Shown here piece by piece: positions 36,449 through 47,469 of a stretch of 64,000 bases of DNA (the stretch's first letter is position 1; each line of letters opens with the position of its first letter). The notes beneath the pieces are model-generated. The model did no database searches. It was not told the DNA's origin and worked only from the letters and a program-made list of their open reading frames with translations. The translations under genes were made by a program, and so were the position numbers. Origin of the DNA: Adiantum capillus-veneris (Eukaryota > Streptophyta > Polypodiopsida > Polypodiales > Pteridaceae); the NCBI GenBank assembly GCA_014529385.2, contig CM043942.1, positions 28,203,469-28,267,468 of the forward strand, in the 5' to 3' direction.

Positions 36449-36838
36449 GAGGAGGGGAGTGTTGACCCATGGGTCAACAACACGACATAACTCAATTTCC
36501 ATACCAAAGTCTTATTTTTTGATAGTTATGAAATGATGCGGATTATGGTTAAAAACATCATTTATAATGAGTACTTATTCTAGTTGTAGAAGCCGAGGTG
36601 CAATGGTACTTCCAGATTGTAAATACAAATCCATTTGATTCCTTGAACTCTATTTTGATTTAACCTATGGTAGCCTTAGTATATAAGGTACCTAGGTCAT
36701 TTTGTAAAGAGAACTTAATCATAATCAAAGTTTTAAGCTGTCATTGACCGTGTGTGAGAGAGAAAAAGAGAGAGAGTGTGAGCTTCATCCTAACGCTACT
36801 TCTTGCTTGCTCAGCGCATTGGATATTCAATTGCACCA
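36449..36838 (+). repeat. Polypurine tract and LTR of helicase-carrying retroelement, copy 2
   Basis: GAGGAGGGGAG abuts TGTTGACC at 36460 (palindrome with GGTCAACA). The block matches 4074-4457 throughout, including TATATAAGGTACC and the GTGTGAGAGAGAAA segment. It ends at a (GT)n at about 36847-36863, where similarity stops. Confidence 0.6.
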
Positions 36839-36892
36839 TCACGATTGTGTGTGTGTGTGTGTGGTTCAATAAAAAACACCCAACGGACCCAA

Positions 36893-37142
36893 TTAGGGAC
36901 CTCTATATATTAAGCTACAGCCCATCGGGCTTTAGGGTTTTCTCGGCGGGCCCGTAGGGAAAATGCAAAAGCCCGGCGGGGCCCGTAGGGAAATTGCCAA
37001 AGCCCGGCGGGCTTTTTGTGGGTTTCCAGGTTGCTCTGAACCGGCTTGTTTGTGATCATGTTAACTGTGATTATGTAAACATGTCAACAAGACCTTGTGA
37101 TCACACAGGTTTTTTGGTAATTACGTAAATATTAAATCCCTG
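36893..37142. mobile_element. GC-rich foldback MITE-like element, copy 2
   Basis: Inverted relative to copy 1 at 26.2 kb. It shares the CGGCGGGCCCG and AAAGCCCGGCGGG blocks, the TGATCATGTTAAC/GTGATTATGT blocks and the AAATCCCTG tip at 37134-37142. The left tip is decayed. It lies immediately after the helicase/LTR copy 2. Confidence 0.55.
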
Positions 37143-38804
37143 GTTTGTTGTGCAAGAGAGAGTTGTTGTGTGAATCATATACACCTTCGTGGCATCTAAT
37201 GAATTAACATGCAGGCAAATTGATAAATCCCTCCAAATTTTTATGGTCATAGTGTAATCAAAACGGGAATAATCTCAATGCAAGATGCCAAAATGGAAGC
37301 CTTGCTTCATATAAGTATGCTAGGTTTGGTAGCCAACAGATGCTGGTACTGACGAACAAAGGTCATGGCCAACGAGAATTGACCTTGTCAAACAATTTCA
37401 AATGAAATTGGCTAGTGTTGTGTGGCGAGCATCTGTGCCGACTTCTAGAAGCAGTGAGAAGAAGTCGGCCATGCCGAGCTCTGTGCACCCTTCATGAAGT
37501 CGAGCCAGAAAGTGTGCCGATCTCCTTGAGATTCCATGGGCATCAAAATTGAACTGTTGATGATCCGTGCAACAGATCAGGGCTGCAATTACTCAAGCCA
37601 TGCTTGAGTCAAGGTGGCAGGTTAAGCATTGGTTTAATGCCAACAAAATTGTAATGCTTAAAATATCTATCACAAGCCGTGCCTGTGCTTGGACTGGAGA
37701 AAGTGCACAACCTTTGATGCATGTTAGAGATATGCAATAGAGGTGAAACATGCTCCATCTAGAGAAAATGCTCCATAAGCAATTGACAGCCCTGCTATTA
37801 TTACATCAATTTGTGGTCGACAATCAAAAGATGTATGCTAAATGCCTCATGCCAGTCTCATACATTACCTTATGTAGAGACACAGTAAGAATTGTGTAAC
37901 AAAATATGCAGATGACAATAAAGTACAAGAATCCTAATGCGCAGACAAAGCATACCTAAAAGTATTTGTTGCTACATGGATTATCTGTTGCAAATCCTTA
38001 ATGACGAAATACATCCGATCGTGCCTCGCTTTGCTTATGCTAACCATAGAAGCACCTTGTGTGTGGTACAAGCCTTGCTTGTGGATGCTCTTACACGTCT
38101 AGTGCATGATAACCACAACTTTAGTTGGACATGAACGGAACGACCTTGGTCATCATACTCAAACCTGTATGTATCTTCTTAGGGCATTGTAGCCGAGATG
38201 ATCATATTTCAAAGCTCCTGCAAGTATTAATTTATGCAAAAAATGATGGAAATTTCAAGAACAAGAAACCTCAACCTTATCAAAATCTCTTGTCGAGGTC
38301 GGATCGCATTTGTTGCTGTATTGCACTCATGCAATCTTTGCCGATAGAGGATTACGTAATAAAAAACCACCCCAAACCAAGCCTTGTCAAAGAGATGACG
38401 ACAGTCGCATTAAGATCAATACGTACGCCTAAAGAAATCTTCAAAATCAATGTGGCCATGCCAAAAATTTCAGCAGAATCTGTGAGGGTATGTTCGTTCA
38501 TGCGATCGGGTTCAGAGATGCTTGTATGCAGGCCAAAAGCCAAGTTTCGCAACAAGGCTATGGAAAAGGGGTGTGTGCCGGGGTGGGCATGCACCCTTGC
38601 TTTCCTTCAAGACCCAAAATAATCCCTTGGGTGGCTGCTCAATATGAAATCCTCCAAGAGGATATGGCGACACAGTACACAGAAGCCGCACAGGCCGAGA
38701 GAAGACAAGGTCGTGCTCGCTACCGTGGTCAGATGATGGCGTTGCTGTGTCAAGATAGCCTTGGAATGCTAAGGTGCAGCCGCCAAGCCCCGCCTCGGCC
38801 GATT
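37143..38804. other. Unrecognised; holds a 165-codon open frame
   Basis: One plus-strand frame at 38125-38622 is open for 165 codons and has mixed composition (AESVRVCSFMRSGSEMLV, MEKGCVPGWACTLAFLQD), but no domain that I recognise. It could be chance or an old gene fragment. The rest shows nothing. Confidence 0.3.
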
Positions 38805-38989
38805 TCAAGTAGGTCGAGGTTCCGACCTCCCTCCTTGCAAGAAGTGTTGCCCATGTAGCGGCCGCAACGGCTTGCCTTCAACCCCTACTAAGAGGCCATG
38901 CCCCCGCAACCCAAGCCTCGATTTCTTCTTCTCCACCATGCAAGCATGCAAAAACCCTCCCCCTATCTTGAGGACCACACTCTTCATGG

Positions 38990-38990
<1 letters not shown>

Positions 38991-39065
<75 letters not shown>
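38991..39065 (+). repeat. (GA)n microsatellite
   Basis: A GA run of about 75 bp. Confidence 0.95.
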
Positions 39066-39072
<7 letters not shown>

Positions 39073-39145
39073 TTCACTCCACCATGCGGCTTGCCATCTT
39101 CCCCCTTCCTCCATAGCTCATCCTCCCCTGAGGTCTGATACCAAT

Positions 39146-40315
39146 GTAAAACCCTGGTAATTGTTGTGTCCGAATCCTCCACCCAACCTCCTGGCCCTAG
39201 GATCCTTTCTCCACTGGGCAGCCGCGGCCCTTGGCCAGGTCCTTGACCTATGGGTGGCCCTTGGCCTGACAATAAGCATGCCCTTGCTCCCCACACTTGA
39301 AACAACGGTTATCTTTTCGCAAACACTCTAGCTCTTCAGGAGAGAGTTTATTTTTGCCTTTGTAAACTCCCTTCTCCTTAGCTATGTTGTTGTTGGCATT
39401 GCCTTTGGAGACTTTTGGATGTTGTCCTTCGCCTTAGGCTCGTTACGGTCCTTGTTTTCCGTGGGCTTAAGATTTATCTTAGCCCCTTATTGGAAATTGA
39501 TTCTTGAAGCCACCATGGTATGGTGTATGACCGCAGATATGGTGCGTGGCCTTTGGGAGTTAACGTACTTCGCCATATTCTCAGTTTAACCCGCACAAAA
39601 TTGTTGTTTTTGCTCTCCAAAATCCATATTTTTGAAGACAATGGCTTTGAGATGTAAATTCCAAAACTTGTCTACATATTTGTGAATAGATTTGTAGGGA
39701 GAGAGCTTCAAGCTTCACCATTCGGTGAGTACTTTGTCTTTGGCATCGGTAGCCAAAAACCGCTTCATGATGGAAGCTCTTAAGACTTTCCTTGTTCGTT
39801 GAGCTTCACCGTTTGCTCGTAGGCTAGACCACCATTTCCTGGCGGACTCTTGAAAATGCATGGCTACATGATGTAGCTTAGAGGACTCTCTGAAGCCCTC
39901 ATCTCGAAACACCGCATCAAATTGCTGGATAAAGTCCAAGACTTTGTCCGTAGCACCAAAGGTGCCATCGTAGATAAGGAAAGAGATGTTCTTTCCTTCC
40001 TCTTTGAACTTTTTGAGCTTGGAAGACCTCTTCCAGGCGGCAAAGGATTTCCTATGGCCTCTTCTTTTAAGTGGTTCAAGAGCTGCACCATCACTTTCTT
40101 CAGAAGAGGAAGAGTATGAGGAGGATGGAGAAGAGGGTGATCTATTTCTCGCCTTTTTCTTCCCTTGTTCCTCCTTGTCTGCACCATCAATTTCTTCGGA
40201 AGAGGAAGAGGATGAAGAAGATGGAGAAGAGGGTGACCTCTTGCTCGTCTTTTTCTTCTCTTGTTTTCTTTCTTCCCTCTTTGAATTATGGTGTAGAGAA
40301 GTATGCAATGGCCAT
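39146..40315 (-). pseudogene. Ty3/gypsy gag with CCHC zinc knuckle
   Basis: From ATG at 40315 leftward the sequence has a Lys/Ser-rich acidic N-terminal part with two copies of a SPSSPSSSxSSSSEE(I/S)DGA repeat. It continues with SFLIYDGTFGATDKVLDFIQ, FDAVFRDEGFRESSKLHHVA and MHFQESARKWWSSLRANGEA, the Retrotrans_gag capsid pattern. Further left, at 39304-39269, is CFKCGEQGHAYC, a CCHC nucleic-acid-binding knuckle. The Gly/Pro-rich tail matches 9865-10000 in the other copy. A stop near the N-terminus and frameshifts between capsid and knuckle make it a pseudogene. Protease and pol are missing. Confidence 0.75.
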
Positions 40316-40350
40316 CTCCGTTTAGAGAGTGTTGGAGAGCGTTTTTCCTT

Positions 40351-40827
40351 TGAGGGGAGATTGGGAGCAACTGGCCTAGGAGCCTGACATGTGTCCAGTA
40401 TTCCCTTTGTGTAAAGGGGGAGCCTTGGTGTGTGTGTGTGTGTGTGTGTTTCTCTCTCATCCCCTACTAAAAGGGCTCGCCCCCTCCTTCCTAGGGAAGC
40501 GGGAAGACTTTTTAGCCTTCCCATGACCATCCAATTTTTCCTTTCCTTTGGCCATTGGATAAATGACTTAATCTTTGGAACCTTAGCATATGGAAGTTCT
40601 AATGGAGCTGAACCTTAGGTCTTTTAAGCCTCATTGAAGCACATTGCTCTTTTGCAGATTGTCCCCCTTTGGATCCCTATTTTCCATCCTTTGGATGCCT
40701 GACAGAGACCGGTTTGGCAGCCTTACCAATATTCTAGCTTTTACTCCCCTGGTACTTTCCCCATATTAAATGATCAATTTAACACGAGAAAATCATTTGG
40801 GAGTATTAGATATTAGTTTTTATGACA
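40351..40827 (-). repeat. LTR block of Ty3/gypsy element, copy B
   Basis: Matches 6359-6829 closely along its length and lies upstream of the minus-strand gag, as a 5' LTR would. The primer-binding site and leader are missing: the LTR joins gag within about 36 bp, pointing to a deletion. Confidence 0.7.
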
Positions 40828-41667
40828 CTTGTGTTTTCTAGTGTGTACAGGAACGCGTTGCCATTTTAGGATTTTGAACATCATGGAATCATTCTCTCGT
40901 TCACTCTTCAAACCGAGCGCAATCATCAACATGAATAGGTGTTTCTTGTCCATTAGCAGTGCCTCTTGTCTTCTTTTTTGCATCCATGTTTGTCTGCTTT
41001 AAATGGATTGGTAGCATAATATTCAACACATTTGCTTGAATTAAATATTAGATTCTATATAATGTTTTCTCAGAGCTCTACAACGGCTTATGCGTTTGAC
41101 TGTATTACAGTTAATGTTTTACTGTTAACAAATTGTTTAATATTTTGTTACCAATGAATTTGTGTGCCTACAACCGCATATGCTTTTTAATTGCATATGA
41201 GAATGCAATTATTGTGCTAATTTTGGTTGATTTTGCAGTGATGAAGAAGGCTAAGGAAATTCAATCTCGGATGCTCTTCCACCTCGATGAACGGACCTCA
41301 TCTTAATAGCTTCCGAGGATGGAATCTACAGCAAGAAGGGGGACATGTTTTACCCTCATGGACACTCTATCACCTTCGACGGACTCATATTAGTTATTTG
41401 ATTGAGTCATGGACCAGGCTTGTCGGTCCAGTAAGTGTGTAGGTGATCGTCGATGAGAGAAGCACCAGTTATCTTATTTTTACAGTAATTTTGCAACGAT
41501 CGACCACTATGGGCGCCCATGTGTGAATGGATCAAACTCTTATAAAAGGTCAATTTGACCTAAAAATCCTCATTCTTTCAGGTGTAAGCTAAGAATTGCT
41601 CTTGCTCCATCTTTGTCTCCTTGTCCTTCGTTTGCTCACGTGTGTGTGTGTGTGTGTGTGTGTGTGC

Positions 41668-41714
<47 letters not shown>

Positions 41715-41721
41715 ATTGAGC
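40828..41721. other. Non-coding flank with (GT)n(GA)n
   Basis: Nothing was recognised except (GT)n at about 41641-41666 and (GA)n at about 41670-41712, just left of CACTA element 2. Confidence 0.5.
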
Positions 41722-41754
41722 ATTCACTACAAGAGGTACTTCACATTAGAAACG

Positions 41755-41860
41755 CTCGCAGTGCGACGCTTAAAAGTGAAAATTCACGGCGTGGCTATGA
41801 GGGTCGCTAGTTTATTTCTAACATAGCGACGCCCATAGCGACGCTGACAGGGGTAAAAAG
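41755..41860. repeat. CACTA 2 left subterminal repeats
   Basis: Several CGCTCGC / GCGACGC / TAGCGACGC motifs in both orientations. They are likely transposase-binding sites by analogy with En/Spm TNPA sites. Confidence 0.55.
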
Positions 41861-42075
41861 TAAACCAAGAGTGCCCGAAAACTCAGATCTCAGATCTGAG
41901 CTTTTGGCGCTCAAGTAAGCAAAGAGGTAACCCGCACTCTCCCTCTCTCTCTCTCTCTCTTTCTTCTCCACACACACACAAAGACACACACACACACACA
42001 CACATACACAAGGAGAGGAAGGAGAGCCAGGTATGCTCCTTCCCTCTCCTCTCTCTCATGTTCCCTTCCCCTCTT

Positions 42076-42135
<60 letters not shown>

Positions 42136-42141
42136 TGTGTT

Positions 42142-42201
<60 letters not shown>

Positions 42202-42243
42202 CAAGAGAGAGAGAGAGGGACAGAGAGCACATGCATAAACAAA

Positions 42244-42274
<31 letters not shown>

Positions 42275-42300
42275 TAAACAAAGAATGCATATACACACAC

Positions 42301-42345
<45 letters not shown>

Positions 42346-42382
42346 AGAGAAGAAGAAGAAGAAGAAGAGAGTTTTAACATCG

Positions 42383-42830
42383 TAGGAAACTATCCCAAGA
42401 GACCTTAAAGATCTAGACGACGAGGAGTTGAACTCAAGACCTATTATTCAAGAGGGAAATGGCATAACCAATCTACCACACTTGGGTGATAGAAAGGTTA
42501 TACCATTTTCCTCTTTTATTTGCACAGACACACACACCCACACAGAGACACACCCGAGAAGAAGAGAGTTTGTAGGAAACTATCCCAAGAGACCTTAAAG
42601 ATCTAGCCGACGAGGAGTTGAACTCAAGACTTCTTATTCAAGAGGGAAATGGCATAACCAATCTACCACACTTGGGTGATAGAAAGGTTATACCATTTTC
42701 CTCTTTTTATTGGCACACACACAACCACACACACACACACCCGAGAAGAAGAGAGTTTTAACATCGTAGGAAACTATCCCAAGAGACCTTAAAGATCTAG
42801 CCGACGAGGAGTTGAACTCAGGACCTGTTG
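42383..42830 (-). repeat. Three tandem copies of a tRNA-like (SINE-like) sequence
   Basis: Units begin TAGGAAACTATCCC at 42383, 42573 and 42767 (spacing 190 and 194 bp). On the minus strand each of the first two reads TGTGGTAGATTGGTT (A-box-like, e.g. 42480-42466), then about 30 bases later GAGTTCAACTCC (B-box-like, e.g. 42435-42424), a Pol III type 2 promoter spacing. The third unit keeps only the B-box part. CA/GA dinucleotide runs separate the units. This is not a functional tRNA: no cloverleaf was built. A tRNA-derived SINE or tRNA pseudogene is most likely. Confidence 0.5.
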
Positions 42831-42832
42831 AA

Positions 42833-42877
<45 letters not shown>

Positions 42878-42959
42878 AAAAACCAGAGAGAGAGAGAGAG
42901 GGGGAGAAGACGAAAGAGAGAGGTAAGGGGAGAAAACAAAGAGAGAAAGAGATTTTGTT

Positions 42960-43175
42960 AAAATTTAAATTAGATTAAGTTAGATTACATTTAGATTTAT
43001 GTTTATGGTGAGTTTAAGATTAGGTTAGATTTAGATTTACGTTAGATTGGATTTATGTTTATTTAGGTTAAATTAGATTAGATGTAGGTTTATTTTGAGT
43101 TAGATTTACGTTAGATTAGATTTAGGTTTATTTTGAGTTTAAGATTAAATTAGATCTAGATTTATGTTCGATGGA
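42960..43175. repeat. A/T-rich minisatellite-like repeat
   Basis: GGTTAGATTTAGATTTA / TTAGATTAGATTTAGG / TTATTTTGAGTTTAAGATTA variants alternate over about 200 bp. Confidence 0.7.
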
Positions 43176-43216
43176 CCATGCGGACCAGCAATTCCACCTG
43201 CATGTTCGACTGCTAC

Positions 43217-43285
<69 letters not shown>

Positions 43286-43639
43286 CGACGAATTTGAAAT
43301 TTAAAATCGTGTTATGAAGTGAGGCCCATTCATATCTACGCAGCTAGTAGCCCCAATTGGTATGTCTTTTACCCTTCAATGGAGCGAATAACTACATGTT
43401 CAATTAGGTTAGATTTAAGATTAGATTTTGGATTGAATTTTTATATTAGAGTCTACCTTCGAGATAACGGTAAAAAAATTAGAGTTGGATGAACGGTGAT
43501 CCCTCTCTTCCTCTCTACGGATGCGACCTTAAGCTGGAAAGCTTTCAATGGCATGATACTCAGATTGGAGGCCAACATGTAATGTGTTAAGTAATCCCTT
43601 GAACAAAGATCTACTATGAAAAGATGTTAAGATGTTGTG

Positions 43640-43852
43640 AAATGCTACAGCTAGAGAAGAGGCAAAGGGGTTTTGTCCACTACATGCTCTATCATGTAGA
43701 CATGGGTGTGTAGATTTCTTGTGCCCACAAATATAGGCATTGACCAATAAAGACAAGATTATAACCCGGTGGTTCTGATCTCCGTGCACCTCTAGACCGA
43801 GTGTGCGGGGATTGGACATGACTAGAGAATGTGAGGTAGTTTACAGTGTGAA
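43640..43852 (+). promoter_or_regulatory. Block upstream of transposase conserved with CACTA 3
   Basis: This is the inverse counterpart of 59143-59345 in CACTA 3 (both lie upstream of the transposase on its own strand). Shared pieces include GGCAAAGGGGTTTTG, TTGACCAATAAAGACAAGAT-like, CGGTGGTYCTGATCTCCG and CTAGAGAATGTGAGGTAGTT. It is probably promoter/5' leader of this CACTA family. Confidence 0.6.
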
Positions 43853-43905
<53 letters not shown>

Positions 43906-43948
43906 AAGACGGAGAATGCCAATAGAAGATTAATTTTTTTATCCAGGT

Positions 43949-44171
43949 TATAAGGTTTTTACCCTCATTATGAGTAGTGACGAGGATGTGGGGTTGTCCA
44001 ATCGAAACATCTATCTCTCAACAAGGATCTTATGTCCTTGTTATCAATGCAAGCATGTTGTGTGACGGACAAGATGCGTTTCTTTGCAGCACGTTCGTGA
44101 ATTTGGCGAGCTCGATCCATCTATTATAGATCGACTTGTTGCCAATTGTTACCATATACATGTGGTAGTGA
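43949..44171 (+). pseudogene. CACTA 2 transposase N-terminal exon (transposase-associated domain)
   Basis: The frame reads MSSDEDVGLSNRNIY, TRILCPCYQCKHVV, a stop, then HVREFGELDPSIIDRLVANC. The CPCxxCK motif matches that of CACTA 1 at 16.26 kb. Reading is cut at 44171 by the copia LTR. Confidence 0.55.
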
Positions 44172-44722
44172 TGTGTGTGAACGGGGCAGTTTTTCCCTCT
44201 TTAGAAAGTTTTTTCCCCCGAGCATTGTATATACGCCCATCACTCTAGGGCTATCTATTTTTCCATTGCATACTAAGAAACACACTCTCTATTGTGTGCC
44301 TTGAGCTTCCTTCGTCTTCTCCAAGCTGTGTGCGTCTCTCTGCAACCCTAATTCCAATAATTGGTATTAGAGCAGATTGCGTCCTCCCGGGCTTAGTCGT
44401 CAGCTGCTCCAGCACATGCCTGCTCACTTTCTCCGATTTCAGTAAGGTTTGGCGAGCGTTCGCAGGTCTACAAATATTTCGGGTAAGCTCGTAGAGCTTA
44501 GTCAGCTCAGATTTTTGATTCGGTATCATTTCGGCCTCCGTTTCCACTACAGGTAGTACTACACAGACTATTTCGTCATTTCGTGCAGAATTTCTGTCAG
44601 TGCCGTTTTCTGCATAACAGGTGCCTCATAGTCTTCTACGGTTTGTGCTATATAGCAGGTGTTGTTCCCGCTCTATTTCTCCTATTTTTGGGCAGTTTTC
44701 ACATCAGGTGCAACATTTACCA

Positions 44723-45560
44723 TGGCTGACAACAACACAGATGTGTTAAAGATGTTTGCTACTGAGGACAGGTTGGATGGGGACAACTACCCTATGTTGT
44801 CTTATATGATACAACATGTGCTTGTGTGAAAGGGCGTCTGGAACATTGTGCAGGGCATTGATGTACGTCCTGGTTTTGAGGATGTAGGCGATGTTGAGGA
44901 TGTTGCAGGTCTTGCTGCAAGGATTGCTGCTATTAGAGTTGTTTTGCCTACTACAGAACAAGCTCGTTGGGATGTAAAGGATGTGCAGCTCATGCATTGA
45001 TTCCATTGTCTGTGAAGCGCACCATTGTTCATCACATTCGTTCAACAAAATCTGCAAAACAGGCTTCGGATATTCTAGCAGGTCTTTATGCAAGCCGCAA
45101 CGAGGCTAAAATTTCTTTGCTGCGTAAAGAGCTGGAGTCGAAGATTATGCATGAGGAAGATGATATGGACACTTTCCTTGCTGGTGTCAAGGATATCAAT
45201 GAGCAACTTATTTTTGCAGGTGAAGTCATTTCAGACAGTTCCCTTGTGCAGACTGTTCTTGATGCCTTACCGAATTCCTACCAGACTTTTGCTAGTACTT
45301 GGAGACTGATGACCCAAGGAAATCCTGAAGAAAGGGTGGTAACAACAATGCGGCCACTTCTTATGATTATGATGCGAGTGGAAAACCTTATGTTCCTAAT
45401 GGTTCTGCTGGTAGAAATTCGTTTGGAAATTCTGGTGACAAGGGCAAAAAGAAGATGTGTTTCCATTATTGCAAAGCTAATGATCACTTCATCAAGTCGT
45501 GTCCTAAGTTGAAGGCCAAAGAGGCTAAGAAGAAAGAGGGTGGCTCCACTGCAAATGCTG
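44723..45560 (+). pseudogene. Copia gag
   Basis: Starts MADNNTDVLKMFATEDRLDG, has an in-frame stop after MIQHVLV, GVWNIVQGID, a frame change near 44970, then LIPLSVKRTIVHHIRS, SKIMHEEDDMDTFLAGVKDI and VLDALPNSYQTF (the UBN2/Retrotran_gag_2 pattern). The knuckle is CFHYCKANDHFIKSC, with CX3C rather than the usual CX2C spacing. A further frame change lies between LMTQGNPEER and the knuckle. Confidence 0.75.
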
Positions 45561-45967
45561 GTTCAACTACAAATGCAGCCATTGTTGAGTCTTCTGTGAA
45601 AGGATACTATGTCGCTGATGTTGATGTAGAATGGGCTTTTAGCAAAAAGTGCACTTACAATCTTGTTGTCCATGATGCATGCTTGTCAGTTGCTGCAGAT
45701 TCACATGTGTGGTATTTCGATAGTGGTGCTACAAAGCACATTACCTCACATCGTGAATTCTTTCCCTCTCTCGAGTCTATCCCTCATGGGAATTCAGTCA
45801 CTTGTGCCAGCAATGCCTCTTATCCGATTCAGGGATTTGGAAAGATTGTGCTTACTGCTGTACATGACAGTTCCTTCACACTTGTTGATGCACTTTATGT
45901 ACCTGGGATCAAGAAGAATCTCTTGTCTGTATCCACACTTGCTAGACTTGGACTTGTAGTCAAATGA
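45561..45967 (+). pseudogene. Copia protease
   Basis: Continues the knuckle frame and contains HVWYFDSGATKHIT, the copia aspartic-protease active site, then VDALYVPGIKKNLLSVS, the conserved protease C-terminus. It ends in a stop at 45967, just before the GAG-pre-integrase part. Confidence 0.8.
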
Positions 45968-46019
45968 TCTCAATTTTGGTGATGAAATTGTTGCATCTGG
46001 CCTTTTGTGACGTGGGCTG

Positions 46020-46503
46020 TATAAGCTCACTTTGTATGACAAGTGTGGAATTTTTTTTGCAAATGCTGTTGTAGATTCAAGGGCTATTTTAGATGCAAAA
46101 CTTTGGCATGAACGTTTTGGTCATCTGAATTTTTCCAGTTTGCGGCGTTTGCAAAAATCTGATATGGTTGCTTCTTTGCCGCCTCTTCAAGCACCTGTCA
46201 AACATGTTTGTGAAGACTGTATTTTGGGTAAGATGCAGCGTTCTAAGTTTCCAAAGGATGGTTGAGTTCGGACCACATGCAAGTTGCAGCTTGTGGATAG
46301 TGATGCTTGTGGGCCCATGCAAACTCCGTCCTTGGGCAATTACCTTTACTTTGTGACTTTCATTGATGATTACTCCCGGCATGAATGGGTATTTTTGCTT
46401 AAAGCGAAGTACAAAGTTTTTATGTGCTTCAAACAATTTCTGGCTATGGCTAAAAATGTCTCAAAATGTACTATGGGCACCCTCTGTTCCGATCAAGGGG
46501 CGG
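46020..46503 (+). pseudogene. Copia GAG-pre-integrase and partial integrase
   Basis: LWHERFGHLNFSSLRRLQKS and CEDCILGKMQRSKFP form the HHCC zinc-binding part. After a frame change come LVDSDACGPMQTPSLGNYLY, FVTFIDDYSRHEWVF and TLCSDQGAES (first and second catalytic Asp regions). Sequence then leaves copia at about 46500, before the catalytic Glu. Confidence 0.8.
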
Positions 46504-46564
46504 AGTCGGACTTTGACGCTGGCCAACAACCAACAATAAGTTGTCGGACTTTCACGTTGGCCAA
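46504..46564 (+). repeat. Short direct repeat at copia/CACTA junction
   Basis: GTCGGACTTTGACGCTGGCC (about 46507) and GTCGGACTTTCACGTTGGCC (about 46542) are near-identical and sit exactly where copia sequence gives way to transposase sequence. Confidence 0.7.
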
Positions 46565-47365
46565 CAGGCATCAATCTTACTAAAGAAGGAAAGCTTACTG
46601 GTTTGAGCTCACACGACTTGCATAGAATGGTATGTTCATAGTGGAAATTGTGTAACAAATTTGTCTGTGGACTTTAATATCATTGCTACACGTGTTTTGC
46701 AGTTTATTTTACCGGTGGCCATTGAGGGATGTTTGTCTCTTGACGTCCGTAATACAATCTACAAACTTGCGAAGTTGGTGCAATGGATCTCACAAAAGGA
46801 GATCAACGTAGACTCCATACCATTCGCCAAACTAAATGCTGTGGAGGTTGTGTGCATGTTTGAGAAACACTTTCCTACTACCATGCTAACCATTCAGGTG
46901 CATCTTCTTTTTCACATAGTTGATGAGGTGGAACTAGCTCAAGGGATATGTGCATCAGAAGGCACGTTTGGAGGGAAGCATGGCAAAAGGTTGGCTGGTA
47001 TCAGAGTCCCTAGTGTACATTGGAGAGTGGCTAGACGGATTTGATAAATCTTGGGACACGGTATGGCGAACCATAGATGATGAGCGCATATCTGGGATTG
47101 TCATGTGCAATCTCGGTCTTGAGAAGAAGATGATGGAAGATATAGAGGCTAAAATCAACCGATTTTGCATGCTTCACAATCCAGTGATGCAAAAGTGGAT
47201 TTCACAATATGAGGATGCAAAGCAAGAGCGACAAAGGGGGGCGAATCGAGTGGAGACGGGGAAGATGACCACCGATGCACTATTCGACGGGTCTGGAGAG
47301 CCTACCAACATTCATGAGCTTAAGATGTTTGCACAACCAATTGAAAAGCGCACAACAGTGCGGTG
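46565..47365 (+). pseudogene. CACTA 2 transposase, DUF4218 region
   Basis: PTGINLTKEGKLTGLSSHDL ends at a GT donor near 46629, and an intron (to TGTTTTGCAG, 46702) follows. Then FILPVAIEGCLSLDVRNTI, QWISQKEINVDSIPFAKLNA, LLFHIVDEVELAQ and, in the next frame, HQKARLEGSMAKGWLVSESL. The RWMFFLERFMKTLK motif present in CACTA 1 and 3 is deleted at the frame change near 46940. IEAKINRFCMLHNPVMQKW follows and a stop at 47364. Confidence 0.75.
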
Positions 47366-47469
47366 AAGAAGTGATTGAGGAGGAGTGGGAGTACTCTCGA
47401 GGGTGAGCGACCAAGCTAAGTTTGTAATGTACGACTAGTGACTTTCTAGATGTTTGAACAACCACTCAT

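Larger units (their letters stand above)
44172..46503 (+). mobile_element. Truncated Ty1/copia retrotransposon
   Basis: A short 5' LTR (about 44172-44356, TG...CA, TATA-like TGTATATA near 44226) is followed at 44362 by TGGTATTAGAGC, a one-mismatch match to the initiator-Met tRNA primer-binding site TGGTATCAGAGC. gag, protease and integrase code follow on the plus strand and stop abruptly inside integrase near 46500. RT, RNase H and the 3' LTR are absent. It interrupts the CACTA 2 transposase and replaces its central part. Confidence 0.75.

Noticed and set aside
39129-39146. Minus-strand TGGTATCAGA, resembling an initiator-Met primer-binding site
   Set aside because: No LTR start or end adjoins it, and the sequence on its right is a gag tail shared with 9865 kb-region code, so it is probably chance or a deletion join.
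42418-42482. A true tRNA gene on the minus strand
   Set aside because: A- and B-box-like sequences are present but I could not build an acceptor stem or cloverleaf; it is better described as SINE-like.
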